Assembly (NCBI RefSeq): GCF_000058485.1
Contig: NC_008278.1
Coordinates: forward strand, 6,504,962 to 6,568,961
Reading direction: 5' to 3'
Source: Frankia alni ACN14a
Lineage (GTDB): Bacteria > Actinomycetota > Actinomycetes > Frankiales > Frankiaceae
DNA length: 64,000 bases
This document shows positions 1-8,877 of this stretch, piece by piece; position 1 is the stretch's first letter, and every line of letters starts with the position of its first letter. A program made the translations under genes and the position numbers. The notes under the pieces are model-generated. The model had not been told where the DNA came from, ran no database searches, and saw only the letters and a list, made by a program, of their open reading frames with translations.

Positions 1-635
1 GTCACCAGGCGCACGCCGGCCTGCCGGGCGCGGGCGCCCGCGTCCGGCGAGCCGAGCACGGCGCTGATGTGGGCGTGCAGCTCGGCGTGGCCCGCGGACC
101 GCGCGTAGGCGAGGCCGCCGCTGACGGACATCCGCGGCATCGTCAGGAACGCCGTCGTGACCGCCAGTTCCGCATCGCGCAGGGCCTCGATGGCGAACCA
201 GTCGAACGACGACACCGTGATGCCGCCGGCTCCTGCGTCGAGGTCGGCCACGGTGGGCCGTGGCCCCGTCCAGCCCCGGGCGCGCAGCCGCTCGGCGAGG
301 GCCCGCGCCGTGCGCTCCCGGGGGGCGTCGAAGTCCGGCTGGCCGGGCTGGTTCTTGATCTCACAGATCAGCCGGCCGCGGCCGGCCCAGACGTCGAGGA
401 TCTCGTCGAGCAGCGGGATCCCCCGGGCGCGCAGCGCCTCGGTGGGCTGCCGGACGATCGCCCGCCCGGCCGGCCTGGACAGCCGGGCGTCGTGCACGCA
501 CACCAGGTCCCCGTCGGCGCTGCGGCGGACGTCGATCTCGACGCCGTCCGCGCCTGCTCGCAGCGCCGCATCCACCGCCTCGACCGTGTTCTCCGGGCCG
601 GGGACCCTGCTACCGCGATGACCGAGAACCTCCAT
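1..635 (-). CDS. Glycerophosphodiester phosphodiesterase, 3' end cut by the window edge
   Basis: The gene reads leftward from ATG at 633-635 and runs off the window, so only the first 211 residues are visible. It begins MEVLGHRGSRVPGPENT, the GDPD opening with His6, Arg7 and Glu15-Asn16. It continues with GVEIDV (Glu33, Asp35, metal ligands) and VCVHD (His48, general acid/base), then an EIKNQP segment near residue 85. The family hydrolyses glycerophosphodiesters to glycerol 3-phosphate and an alcohol using a divalent metal on a TIM barrel. No signal peptide is seen, so a cytoplasmic enzyme is expected. A second, diverged member lies at 17787-18524. The family call is firm; the exact substrate is unknown. 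Confidence 0.9.
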   Translation of the reverse strand, partial: MEVLGHRGSRVPGPENTVEAVDAALRAGADGVEIDVRRSADGDLVCVHDARLSRPAGRAIVRQPTEALRARGIPLLDEILDVWAGRGRLICEIKNQPGQPDFDAPRERTARALAERLRARGWTGPRPTVADLDAGAGGITVSSFDWFAIEALRDAELAVTTAFLTMPRMSVSGGLAYARSAGHAELHAHISAVLGSPDAGARARQAGVRLV

Positions 636-1173
636 GGGCCAACCCTGCCATCTCCGGCGGGCCGCGCGTGTCACGGCAGGCGGGGAGGACGCCGCCCAGC
701 CGCGGCCGGAGTAACCCGGATGCGCGCAGACGAACATCGATGCCCAGATGGCATGACGCCGGCCACTTGATCGGGAAGAACCCGCCCTGCGCCGCGCGCA
801 CCGGCCCGTCGGCAGCCGGGTCGTGCCACCGCATCCCCTGTCAACCAGGACTTCTGTGGCGCTTCAGCAACCGTCGGAGACGGTCGCACCCCGTGGCCCA
901 TCTGTGTCCCTGCCGGACAAGTGCAGGCCAGGCAGGGTGTGAAGACGGTTGCAGGTTCTTGCGCCCCTGCCCGTTCCGGTGGGAGGGTGGCGAATGTCCG
1001 AGGTGGATGCACGTGCACCCGGGCTCACCGACAGCCAGGAACCCGCTCCACGGCCCGCCGACGGGGCCGAGCAGACAACCTGCTCATTTAATTTTCATCC
1101 GCGGCACAACCGTAGCGGCTCGCAAAGCGTCTCATGTGCAGTGTGGCCCGAGACGAGAGAGGGAGTTGGACGC
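636..1173. other. Divergent intergenic region upstream of whiB1
   Basis: These 538 bases separate the phosphodiesterase (leftward) from whiB1 (rightward). No convincing gene is seen. An A+T-rich patch at about 1082-1100 (TTTAATTTTCAT) stands out and may be part of the whiB1 promoter, which lies within the last 100 bases before its start. A frame open upstream of whiB1 from 949 has no family match and is best read as leader, because WhiB1 proteins start just before the first cysteine. Confidence 0.5.
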
Positions 1174-1422
1174 ATGGACTGGCGCCACAGAGCGCTCTGC
1201 CGTGACGAGGATCCCGAGCTCTTCTTCCCGATCGGTACTACCGGTCCGGCGGAACGCCAGGTCGAAGAGGCAAAGGCCGTTTGCGCGCGGTGCGCAGTCA
1301 CCAGTGACTGCCTCAACTGGGCACTGGACACCGGGCAGGACTCCGGTGTCTGGGGCGGGTTGAGCGAGGACGAACGCCGGGCGCTCAAGCGCCAGGTCCG
1401 TCTGCGGGTGCGAACCGCCTGA
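1174..1422 (+). CDS. whiB1: WhiB1-type iron-sulfur transcription factor
   Basis: This 82-residue protein has the four cluster cysteines of WhiB proteins at 9, 37, 40 and 46 (CX2C then CX5C) and the turn motif GVWGG at 58-62, followed by a basic tail (RALKRQVRLRVR) that contacts DNA. WhiB1 binds a 4Fe-4S cluster, reacts with nitric oxide and acts with the principal sigma factor as a regulator. I chose ATG 1174 because it follows GAGAGGGAG and gives the family's usual length. The position beside pdtaS repeats the M. tuberculosis pair Rv3219-Rv3220c, which supports WhiB1 rather than another paralogue. There is no AT-hook, unlike WhiB7 at 40440. Confidence 0.93.
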   Translation: MDWRHRALCRDEDPELFFPIGTTGPAERQVEEAKAVCARCAVTSDCLNWALDTGQDSGVWGGLSEDERRALKRQVRLRVRTA

Positions 1423-1791
1423 GTGCACGACCCCCGGTGGCCCAGCGCCGAGGACCGGGGTGCTCCAAGGACGTGCCACGTCCGCATCACCACAACCACC
1501 CGCGGTAGATCCTGCCCGCCGTACCTCGCACCATCGGCGGACCACAGCGGTCCCCGCACGACGCCACGCCATGACCCGTGCTCAGGCACGGGGGTGGCTG
1601 GCAGCAGCATCGGCCGTTCTGTCCGCGCGTCCGCCGCAGCGATGCGGCGCGACGCGGACGGGGCGGCCGTAATGTTTTCGACCCCCGCCGCGGCCCCCGC
1701 GCGCCCCGCCTGCGGGCGCGGAACATCGCCGCACCGGCCGCGAGCGAGGGACACATGATGGGGGATACCCCCGCGCGCGCACCCTAAACAC
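1423..1791. other. Convergent intergenic region between whiB1 and pdtaS
   Basis: These 369 bases lie between two convergent stop codons. They hold G+C-rich hairpins without a T-run: CCCGTGC/GCACGGG with loop TCAG at 1575-1592, which extends outward through GCCAC (1563-1567) and GTGGC (1594-1598), and GGGGG-ATA-CCCCC at 1760-1772. These may end transcription from both sides. No gene is seen. Confidence 0.45.
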
Positions 1792-3270
1792 TCAACTTTC
1801 AGAAAGTGGGATGGACAGGAGCGCCTCGGTGCCCCGCTCCGGGCCGGCCTGCAGCCGGATGGTGCCGTGCATCTCGCCGAGCACGAGCTGACGGACGATC
1901 TGCAGCCCCAGCCGGGGCGAGTGCTCGAGCTGGAAGTCCTCCGGCAGGCCGGCCCCGTCGTCGGCGACCACGACGTCCAGCCGGTCCACCGCACGCTGCA
2001 CGCGGATCTCGATCGAGCCCGCCGAACCATCGAACGCATGTTCTACAGCATTCTGCAGAAGCTCCGAAAGCACAAGGGCCAGCGGGGTGGCGAGTTCGCC
2101 GGGCAGCCGCCCGAAGGAACCCGACCTGCGGGTGTTCGCCCGCGCGCCGGTGGACGCCAGGTCGACGGTCACCGACGTGATCTGGTCGGCGATCTCGTCG
2201 AACGGCACGCTCTCGCCCAGGCTCTGCGAGAGCGTCTCGTGCACAACCGCGATCGAGGTCACCCGCCGCACCGACTCCCGCAGGGCCGATCGCGCCTCGT
2301 CGACCTTGGTCCGACGCATCTGCAGCCGCAGCAGGGCGGCCACCGTCTGAAGATTGTTCTTCACCCTGTGATGGATCTCACGGATGGTGGCGTCCTTGCT
2401 CAGCAGCAGCGCCTCGCGCCGGCGCAGATCCGAGACGTCCCGGACGAGGACGAGCACCTCCCGGGTGGCCCCGGGAAACAGCGGGATCGCCCGCAGCATC
2501 ACCACCGTGCTGCCGACCCCGGCCTCGACCTCCACCGGCCGGCGCCGACCGATCGCGTGCCAGACGGCGGGCGTGGTCGCGGGCAGGTTCAGCGCCCGGT
2601 GCACCGTGCGCAGGTCCTCGCCGGTGACGTTGCCGGTGTAGCCGAGGCGGCGGTACGCCGACAGCGCGTTCGGGCTGGCGAAGATGACCTTGCCGGCGCC
2701 GTCGAGCCGCATCATCCCGTCGCCGACCCGAGGTGACTCCGGCAGCTCGGCCGAGCTCCCGCGGAACGGGAAGGCGCCCTCGGCGATCATCAGGGCCAGG
2801 TTGTTGGCGCCCTGCAGGTAGGAGGACTCCAGATCGCTGGGGGTGCGGGGGTTGACGAGGTTGGTGTCGCGGGCGAGCACGGCGATCACCTCGTCCCCGT
2901 GGCGGACGGGGATCGCCTCCGTCCGCACCGGCACCCCGCCGTCCCACTCCGGCTCGCCCTCCCGGGCGATGCGGTGCTCCCGCCAGGCGTTCTGGACCAC
3001 CCACCGGTTGATGACGACGCTGCCGACCTCGTCGTTGTGGTACGCGGTCGGGCCCGTCGTGGGTCGGACCTGGGCCACGACGAGGAACTCGGTCCCGCTG
3101 GTATGGCCGCGGCCCGACCCCGAACCGGAACGGACGGGTACGAGGAGCAGCAGATCAGCGAAGGACAGGTCGGCGAGCAGAGCCCAGTCCGCGACGAGCG
3201 CGTGCAGGTGGTCGATGTCGTCGTCGCTGAGATCCGTGCTCGCGCGCAGCATGTCGGCGAGGGTTCCCAC
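1792..3270 (-). CDS. pdtaS: Cytosolic sensor histidine kinase, PdtaS type
   Basis: This 492-residue protein has an N-terminal GAF-like domain (about 1-170), a PAS domain (about 178-285, with ASPNALSAYRRLG), and a HisKA_2 dimer domain with EIHHRVKNNLQTV at 298-310, where the His300/301 pair holds the phosphorylated residue. The ATPase follows, with LSELLQNAVEHAFDG, DDGAGLP and LGLQIVRQL. It matches PdtaS (Rv3220c) along its length; that kinase senses metals and signals to the ANTAR protein PdtaR. There is no membrane segment. GTG 3268-3270 was chosen because VGTLADML aligns with the start of the mycobacterial protein; longer forms add low-complexity sequence. An ANTAR partner is not adjacent, but a GAF-ANTAR protein lies at 44081. 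Confidence 0.92.
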   Translation of the reverse strand: MGTLADMLRASTDLSDDDIDHLHALVADWALLADLSFADLLLLVPVRSGSGSGRGHTSGTEFLVVAQVRPTTGPTAYHNDEVGSVVINRWVVQNAWREHRIAREGEPEWDGGVPVRTEAIPVRHGDEVIAVLARDTNLVNPRTPSDLESSYLQGANNLALMIAEGAFPFRGSSAELPESPRVGDGMMRLDGAGKVIFASPNALSAYRRLGYTGNVTGEDLRTVHRALNLPATTPAVWHAIGRRRPVEVEAGVGSTVVMLRAIPLFPGATREVLVLVRDVSDLRRREALLLSKDATIREIHHRVKNNLQTVAALLRLQMRRTKVDEARSALRESVRRVTSIAVVHETLSQSLGESVPFDEIADQITSVTVDLASTGARANTRRSGSFGRLPGELATPLALVLSELLQNAVEHAFDGSAGSIEIRVQRAVDRLDVVVADDGAGLPEDFQLEHSPRLGLQIVRQLVLGEMHGTIRLQAGPERGTEALLSIPLSES

Positions 3271-3352
3271 GGGTCGCAGACTGCCAGACGGACCGGGGCT
3301 GCGAGCTGGCGGGCACCCCCGCGGGACCGTCCGGGCCCGTACGCTCGCCGTC

Positions 3353-4669
3353 GTGACCGTCGACAACGCCACCGCGGCCGTGGTCCCCGCCACGCGCACG
3401 AAGCCGCAAACCGCCACGAGCGTAGCGAATACCGCCACGGAGCCCACCGGCGGCCCGCCCACGGCCGATCCGCTGGCCTGGCTCGCAGATCATGCCCGCG
3501 GCCGGGAGGCGGCCGGCCTGCGCCGCCGGCTGCACCCGCGCCCGCGGACGCCCGCCGCGGACGGTTCCCGGGTGCGCGTCGACCTCGCCGGCAACGACTA
3601 CCTCGGCCTCGGCCGCCATCCCGCGGTCGTCGAGGGGGCGGCGCGCGCCCTGCGGGAGTGGGGCACCGGATCCACCGGCAGCCGGCTGGTGACCGGGACG
3701 ACCGCCCTGCACGGCGAGCTGGAGGCGGCACTCGCCGACCACGTCGGCTTCGCCGGGGCGCTCGTGTTCTCCTCCGGCTACACGGCGAACCTGGGCTGCC
3801 TGACCGGGCTCGCCGGCCCCGGGGATCTGATCGTCTCCGACGCGCTCAACCACGCCTCGATCGTCGACGCCTGTCGGTTGTCCCGGGCTCGGGTGGCCAT
3901 CACCCCGCACGGCGACGTCGCCGCCGTGACCGCCGCCCTCGCCGCCGGCGGCTGGCGCCGCGCGCTCGTGGTGACCGAGTCGGTGTTCTCCGCCGACGGC
4001 GACGCCGCCCCCCTCGCCGAGCTGCACGCCACGGCCCGCGCGCACGGGGCGGTCCTCGTCGTCGACGAGGCGCACGGGCTCGGCGTGGTCGGCCCGGCCG
4101 GACGCGGCGCGCTGGCCGCCGCCGGGCTCGCCGGCGAGCCGGACGTGGTGGCCACGGTCACCCTGTCGAAGGCGCTCGGCGGCCAGGGCGGCGCGGTCCT
4201 GGGCACGGCGGCCGTGCGCGACCACCTCATCGACACGGCCCGCGCCTTCATCTTCGACACCGGCCTCGCCCCGGCAAGCGCCGGTGGGGCGCTGGCGGCG
4301 CTGACGCACCTGCGGGCCCATCCGGAGCTGCCCGCGGCGGTCCGGCGCCGCGCCGACGAGCTCGCCGCGCTCACCGGGGCGCCGCGCCCGGCCGGCGCGG
4401 TCGTCTCGGTCCTCCTCGGCGAGCCGGAACCGGCGGTGGCCGCGGCGGCGACCTGCCTGGCACACGGGGTGGCGGTCGGCTGCTTCCGGCCGCCGACGGT
4501 GCCCGCGGGCACGAGCCGGCTGCGCCTTGCCGCCCGCGCCGACCTCACCGACGCCGACCTGGCGCTCGCGACCGAGGCGTTCGCCGCCGCCGGCGTCCTC
4601 GCTTCCGAGGTTCTCACTTCCGAGGTTCTCGCCGCCGGGGTGCCCGTCACCGAGGCGGTCACCCGGTGA
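3353..4669 (+). CDS. bioF: 8-amino-7-oxononanoate synthase
   Basis: BioF condenses pimeloyl-ACP (or -CoA) with L-alanine to give the first ring precursor of biotin, using PLP. The 438-residue product shows the alpha-oxoamine synthase pattern: DLAGNDYLGLGRHP near the start, GTGSTGSRLVTGT, SDALNHASIVD, DEAHGLGVVG, and the PLP lysine in TLSKALGGQGG. It is longer than the usual 385 residues because of a polar N-terminal stretch of about 40 residues; GTG 3353 is the best start seen, but a later start is possible. The C-terminal end carries a small duplicated segment (SEVLTSEVLAAGV). Its stop overlaps bioD by four bases, so the two are translationally coupled. No bioA is found in the window. Confidence 0.93.
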   Translation: MTVDNATAAVVPATRTKPQTATSVANTATEPTGGPPTADPLAWLADHARGREAAGLRRRLHPRPRTPAADGSRVRVDLAGNDYLGLGRHPAVVEGAARALREWGTGSTGSRLVTGTTALHGELEAALADHVGFAGALVFSSGYTANLGCLTGLAGPGDLIVSDALNHASIVDACRLSRARVAITPHGDVAAVTAALAAGGWRRALVVTESVFSADGDAAPLAELHATARAHGAVLVVDEAHGLGVVGPAGRGALAAAGLAGEPDVVATVTLSKALGGQGGAVLGTAAVRDHLIDTARAFIFDTGLAPASAGGALAALTHLRAHPELPAAVRRRADELAALTGAPRPAGAVVSVLLGEPEPAVAAAATCLAHGVAVGCFRPPTVPAGTSRLRLAARADLTDADLALATEAFAAAGVLASEVLTSEVLAAGVPVTEAVTR

Positions 4670-5382
4670 CGCTGCTGGTGGTCACCGGGACCGGCACCGA
4701 GGTCGGCAAGACGGTGGTGACCGCGGCGCTGGCCGCGCTCGCCCACGACCGCGGCCACGCCGTCGCGGTGGTCAAGCCGGCACAGACCGGGGTCCGGCCC
4801 GACGAGTTGGGCGACGTCGACCTGGTCGCCGGCCTCGCGGGCATCCGCGACGTCCACGAGCTGGCCCGTTATCCCGACCCGCTCGCACCGGCGGCCGCCG
4901 CCCGCCGAGCCGGACGACCCGCCGTCGACCTCGGCGACGTGGCGACCCGGATCGGCAAGCTCGCCACCGACCACGATCTCGTCCTCGTCGAGGGGGCCGG
5001 CGGGCTGCTGGTGCGCTACGACGACAACGGCGCCACCCTGGCCGATCTCGCCCGGCTGCTCGCAGCGCCGGTGCTCGTCGTGACGACGGCGGGTCTCGGT
5101 GCGTTGAACGCCACCGCGCTGACCCTGGAGGCGCTCGCCCACCGCGGCCTCGACCTCGCCGGCGTCGTGATCGGATCCTGGCCGCGCGAGCCGGATCTGG
5201 CCTGCCGCAGCAACCTGGCCGACCTGGCCGACCTGGCCGGCCGGCCGCTGGCCGGCGCTCTGCCTGCGGGCGCCGCCCTGTTGAGCCGGCCCGAGTTCCT
5301 GGCGGCCGCCCGGCAGTCGCTCGAACCCGCCCTCGGCGGTACCTTCCGTGCACAGCAGTTCCGTGCACGCCACCCCCTATAG
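4666..5382 (+). CDS. bioD: Dethiobiotin synthetase
   Basis: BioD closes the ureido ring of dethiobiotin from diaminopelargonate, CO2 and ATP. The 238-residue protein opens with TGTGTEVGKTVVTAALAA, the P-loop of this family, followed by VKPAQTG (substrate loop) and LVLVEGAGGLLVRYDD (metal and nucleotide loop). The GTG start at 4666 overlaps the bioF stop in the form GTGA. The length is typical (about 225-240). It is cytoplasmic and dimeric in characterised members. bioB follows 538 bases later with its own leader, so bioF-bioD are one operon and bioB may be a separate transcript. Confidence 0.95.
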   Translation: MTLLVVTGTGTEVGKTVVTAALAALAHDRGHAVAVVKPAQTGVRPDELGDVDLVAGLAGIRDVHELARYPDPLAPAAAARRAGRPAVDLGDVATRIGKLATDHDLVLVEGAGGLLVRYDDNGATLADLARLLAAPVLVVTTAGLGALNATALTLEALAHRGLDLAGVVIGSWPREPDLACRSNLADLADLAGRPLAGALPAGAALLSRPEFLAAARQSLEPALGGTFRAQQFRARHPL

Positions 5383-5920
5383 GGCGATTCCCTTGTCTTT
5401 CCGCGGCTCCGCCCGTCCGCGTTGTCCCGGTAGAAAGGCAAGGGAGCGCGGGAGCGCGGGAGGGCGGGTGGCCGGCGACGGAGGCGGAGGCGGAACGCCG
5501 GCGGAGGCAGTGGGCCGGCGGCGGAGACAGTGGGCCGCGGCCAAGGCGGGTGGCCGGCGGGCGCGGTGACAGCGAAGGCGAGTGGCCGGCGGGCGCGGTG
5601 ACGGTACACGCGGGTGGCCGACCGTCGGCCTGTGCTCCTGCGCCGGAGGCGGGCGGGTGACGAACGTGCCCGATGTCGCGTGGGAAAACCGGGCGGCCGG
5701 GCGGGCCCGGGTTCGACAATGGAGGGCGCACTCCGACCGATCTGACGACAAGTCAACCCGAGAAACCCGACAAAGTCTGCTTAACCGCATGAAACCGGAC
5801 AAGCAGGATCGGGAAACCGATTCGATCAGACCATCCGACGACGACCCCAGACCATCCGACGACGACCCGACCCGACCACCGAGCGCATCTCCTCTGCCGA
5901 CGTCCCGCCTGGAGGCCCCC
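5383..5920. promoter_or_regulatory. Long, repetitive leader region upstream of bioB
   Basis: These 538 bases have no recognisable gene. The left half (about 5440-5615) is strongly purine-skewed on this strand, with repeated GGTGGCCGGCGG and GGCGCGGTGAC words. The right half is less G+C-rich (5735-5830) and is the likely bioB promoter zone. At 5827-5868 there is a perfect tandem duplication of a 21-base unit (core GACCATCCGACGACGACC). GGAGG at 5911-5915 is the bioB ribosome binding site. Confidence 0.55.
5827..5868. repeat. Perfect 21-bp tandem duplication ahead of bioB
   Basis: Two identical 21-base copies lie head to tail at 5827-5847 and 5848-5868, ending 52 bases before the bioB start. 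The unit contains CCATCCGACGACGACC. It could be a paired operator or simply slippage; the sequence alone cannot decide. Confidence 0.8.
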
Positions 5921-6988
5921 GTGACCGCACCCGTGACCGCGCACATCGCCCCGGCGACGGTGCCACCGTCGGCGCCGGCCGCCGCCGGGCAGGACCCGGC
6001 CGCCCTGCTCGCCCACGCCCGGCGCGAGGTGCTCGAGGCCGGGCGGGGGCTCGACGAGGCCGGCGTGCTCGCCGTCCTGCGGCTGCCCGACGAGTACCTG
6101 GGCGACGCCCTCGCGCTCGCCCACGAGGTCCGAATGCGCTGGTGCGGGCCGGAGGTCGAGGTCGAGGGCATCATCAGCCTGAAGACGGGCGGCTGCCCGG
6201 AGGACTGCCACTTCTGCTCGCAGTCGGGCAAGTTCGACTCGCCGGTGCGCTCGGCGTGGCTCGACGTGCCCTCGCTGGTCGAGGCGGCCCGCCAGACCGC
6301 GGCCACCGGCGCCACCGAGTTCTGCATCGTCGCGGCCGTTCGCGGACCCGACGCCCGGCTCATGTCCCAGGTCCGCGAGGGGGTCGCGGCCATCCGCGCG
6401 GCCGTCGACATCAACGTCGCCTGCTCGCTGGGCATGCTGACCCAGGACCAGGTCGACGAGCTCACCGCGATCGGCGTGCACCGTTACAACCACAACCTCG
6501 AGACGTCCCGCTCGCACTTCCCCAAGGTCGTCACCACCCACAGCTGGGAGGAGCGCTGGGAGACCTGCGAGATGGTGCGCGCGGCCGGAATGGAACTGTG
6601 CTGCGGCGCGATCCTGGGAGTCGGGGAGTCGCTGGAGCAGCGGGCCGAACTCGCCGCCCAGCTCGCCGTGCTGGAGCCCGACGAGGTGCCGCTGAACTTC
6701 CTCAACCCGCGGCCGGGTACGCCCTTCGGCGACTACCCCCCGGTGCAGCCGCGCGACGCGCTGCGCGCCATCGCCGCGTTCCGGCTGGCACTGCCCCGGA
6801 CGATCCTGCGCTACTCGGGCGGCCGGGAGATCACCCTGGGCGACCTGGAGGCGCAGGGGATGCTCGGCGGTATCAACGCCGTGATCGTGGGCAACTACCT
6901 GACGACGCTGGGCCGGCCGGCCGAGTCCGATCTGAAGATGCTCGCCGACCTGAGCATGCCGATCAAGTCGCTGCAGGCCACGCTGTAG
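5921..6988 (+). CDS. bioB: Biotin synthase (radical SAM)
   Basis: BioB inserts sulfur into dethiobiotin to form biotin. The 355-residue protein carries the radical-SAM cluster motif with Cys92, Cys96 and Cys99 ([14 protein letters not shown]), the downstream family blocks [47 protein letters not shown], and an arginine in [13 protein letters not shown] that binds the auxiliary cluster. GTG 5921 was chosen because a perfect GGAGG sits five bases upstream and the protein then has normal length plus about 25 extra N-terminal residues. Downstream, in the opposite direction, is a bsaP-like gene whose mycobacterial relative is needed for BioB activity. Confidence 0.96.
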   Translation: MTAPVTAHIAPATVPPSAPAAAGQDPAALLAHARREVLEAGRGLDEAGVLAVLRLPDEYLGDALALAHEVRMRWCGPEVEVEGIISLKTGGCPEDCHFCSQSGKFDSPVRSAWLDVPSLVEAARQTAATGATEFCIVAAVRGPDARLMSQVREGVAAIRAAVDINVACSLGMLTQDQVDELTAIGVHRYNHNLETSRSHFPKVVTTHSWEERWETCEMVRAAGMELCCGAILGVGESLEQRAELAAQLAVLEPDEVPLNFLNPRPGTPFGDYPPVQPRDALRAIAAFRLALPRTILRYSGGREITLGDLEAQGMLGGINAVIVGNYLTTLGRPAESDLKMLADLSMPIKSLQATL

Positions 6989-7058
6989 CACCGCGCCCGT
7001 CTCCGGCCGGCTGGCTCGCGCGCGGCGCGGGCCCCGGCCGGAGGTGCGGCGGGCGGAA

Positions 7059-7289
7059 TCAGGCGTTGGTGGCCGTCTTGAGGCCGTGCTCGGTGCAGCG
7101 CGCCGACCAGCCCGCGGGGGTCACCTGCACCACCAGCCGCCGCCGGCAGACCCGGCAGTAACGCGGGGGTTCGAGCTCACGGGCCCGCGCGCACGCCTCA
7201 TGACTGCCCACACTGGCCAACTGACCGCAACGGTCGCAGAACGAAGCGTCCACGAACGTCAGCTTAGGGCATGACGCGACCCAGCCCAC
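7059..7289 (-). CDS. bsaP: BsaP-like biotin synthase auxiliary protein
   Basis: This 76-residue protein has six paired cysteines that suggest metal or Fe-S binding: Cys18 and Cys21 (FCDRCG), Cys33, Cys45 and Cys48 (YCRVC), and Cys65. The block RRLVVQVTPAGWSARCTEHG is the signature I remember for the small actinobacterial proteins encoded beside bioB. In mycobacteria this protein (Rv1590) is required for biotin synthase to make biotin. Here the gene converges on bioB instead of following it, and lies 198 bases downstream of the biotinyl carrier gene on the same strand. The ATG at 7289 lacks a clear ribosome binding site, and a shorter form starting near the first CxxC is possible. Confidence 0.78.
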   Translation of the reverse strand: MGWVASCPKLTFVDASFCDRCGQLASVGSHEACARARELEPPRYCRVCRRRLVVQVTPAGWSARCTEHGLKTATNA

Positions 7290-7487
7290 GGCCGACGGCG
7301 GGGACGGCCTGCAGGCGGCCCGCCGCGGATCCGAGCGGGCCCGACAGTCACGCCGGGCGCCGAGCGGAACGCCACCCGCGGAACGCGACCGGCGGAACGG
7401 ACCGGAACGAGCCGCGCCCGGTGGACCGGCCCGGCTGTTGCCATCCCGGGTGGACCGGGCGGAGGCCCGGGTGGGGCCGGGTGGGGC

Positions 7488-7718
7488 TCAGCCCGCGGCG
7501 ACCGGCTCGACCACGGCGATCAGGTCGCCGTCCTGGACGACGTCGCCCTCCTGGACCGCGATCCGGGCGACAGTGCCGCCGTCCTCGCTGATCACCGGGA
7601 TCTCCATCTTCATGGAGTCGAGGATGACGAGGGCGTCGCCGGCGGCCACCGGATCACCCACACCGACGACGACCTTCCAGACGTTGGCCACCATCTCCGC
7701 GCGGACTTCCTCGGCCAT
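7488..7718 (-). CDS. Small biotinyl/lipoyl carrier protein
   Basis: This 76-residue single-domain protein is a complete biotinyl domain: paired beta-strand repeats around DSMKMEIPV, with Lys37 as the attachment residue. It matches the M. tuberculosis 7.3-kDa biotinylated protein Rv3221c, which also lies next to pdtaS. Such free carriers resemble the carboxyl-carrier part of acyl-CoA carboxylases, but no carboxylase gene is nearby, so the partner enzyme is unknown. ATG 7718 follows AGGGAG with good spacing. In this genome the biotin synthesis genes sit between pdtaS and this gene, placing a biotin acceptor beside the biotin makers. Confidence 0.9.
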   Translation of the reverse strand: MAEEVRAEMVANVWKVVVGVGDPVAAGDALVILDSMKMEIPVISEDGGTVARIAVQEGDVVQDGDLIAVVEPVAAG

Positions 7719-7840
7719 CGGGCTCCCTTTCAGCGGCGGATCGAACCTGGCAAGAGCCTAGTGCCACCGGTCACCCGGACCAACTGCCCTCCGCCCACAG
7801 GTGTGTTCGCACCGCAGCACAGAGGCGACTCGACCGCCCG

Positions 7841-8845
7841 GTGTTGGGACTGTCCGCCATAACCACGCAGACTACGGATGTGCTCGTACTTCTCGTGCTG
7901 ACCCTGGTGTGCGGGCTGGGCGTCGGCCTGGCCCGTGGCGGAACCCTCGGCGCCCTTGCCCGCGTCCACGTCCTGCGTCCGTGGTTGTTCGCCGCGGTGG
8001 TCCTGGTACTGGCGGTGGGCGGGCTCGTCCCGGCGCTGCACAGCCCCGCCTGGATCGTGGCGGCGGTGCTTGCCGCGTTGTTCGCCGGCATGAACAACCG
8101 GCTGCCCGGGCTCGGCCTGCTGGTGACCGGCATCATCGCCAACGCCGCCGTCATCACGGCGAACGGCGGGCAGATGCCGGTGTCGTTGTGGGGCGCGGAC
8201 CGGGCCGGCGTCCCGATCGACGACATCCTCACCTCGGCCTTTCACACTCCCGCCGGGGACGGCACGAGCCTGCGCCTGCTCAGCGACATCATTCCGCTGC
8301 CCTTCCCGGGGGCGCCGGCGGTGGTGAGCATCGGCGACGTGGCGATGGCCGCGGCGCTCGGGCTGTTCGGCGCCGTGACTCCGGTGCGGGCCTGGCGCAC
8401 ACTGCGAGCCCGGCGTCAGGCGGCGCTGGCCGGCGCGACGCTGGCGGGGTACGGCGACGCGGCCGAGCTGATCGGCTCCGACGACCGCTTCGGTCCGGAC
8501 GGCCGCTTCGGCCGCGACGAGCGCCTCGCCGACGACGACCAGCCAGGTCCCGATCGTCACAGCGACGAGCCCAGTCACCAGGGCGAGCCAGGTCGCCGTG
8601 GCCGACCCGGTGACGACGACCGCGCCGACTGGGAGGAGCCCGACGCTCGTCCCTACGCGGACGACGTGCTCGCCGACGACTCACCCAGCGGCGCCGCGGT
8701 GGTCTCCGGGGACGGTGCCGTCGGGAACGTCCGCCTGGTCGGGCAGGCCGGCGGCGGGCGTGGTACGGAGGGCGACGCGGGCGGCGAGAGTGAGGGCCCC
8801 GCGGGCAGGTCGGTCACCACCCGCCGGCCCGGGCTGGCACGATGA
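7841..8845 (+). CDS. DUF5317-type membrane protein with acidic tail
   Basis: The protein has four to five hydrophobic segments in the first 190 residues (for example VLVLLVLTLVCGLGVGLA, LFAAVVLVLAVGGLVPAL and AWIVAAVLAALFAGM), then a loop with a conserved-looking GGQMPVSLWGADRAG, a last segment near 165-180, and a polar, Asp/Gly-rich cytoplasmic tail of about 140 residues. The pattern fits the DUF5317 family, whose role is unknown. GTG 7841 gives 334 residues, but no good ribosome binding site precedes it, and GTG 7879 just before the first membrane segment is also possible. It is probably co-transcribed with the bL37 gene 32 bases downstream. Confidence 0.75.
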   Translation: MLGLSAITTQTTDVLVLLVLTLVCGLGVGLARGGTLGALARVHVLRPWLFAAVVLVLAVGGLVPALHSPAWIVAAVLAALFAGMNNRLPGLGLLVTGIIANAAVITANGGQMPVSLWGADRAGVPIDDILTSAFHTPAGDGTSLRLLSDIIPLPFPGAPAVVSIGDVAMAAALGLFGAVTPVRAWRTLRARRQAALAGATLAGYGDAAELIGSDDRFGPDGRFGRDERLADDDQPGPDRHSDEPSHQGEPGRRGRPGDDDRADWEEPDARPYADDVLADDSPSGAAVVSGDGAVGNVRLVGQAGGGRGTEGDAGGESEGPAGRSVTTRRPGLAR

Positions 8846-8877
8846 CTCCACATCCGATTGACGGAGGGGAGGACGCC

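Noticed and set aside
949-1173. N-terminal extension of WhiB1
   Set aside because: The frame is open, but the added residues have no WhiB similarity and the internal ATG 1174 has a ribosome binding site and the normal family start.
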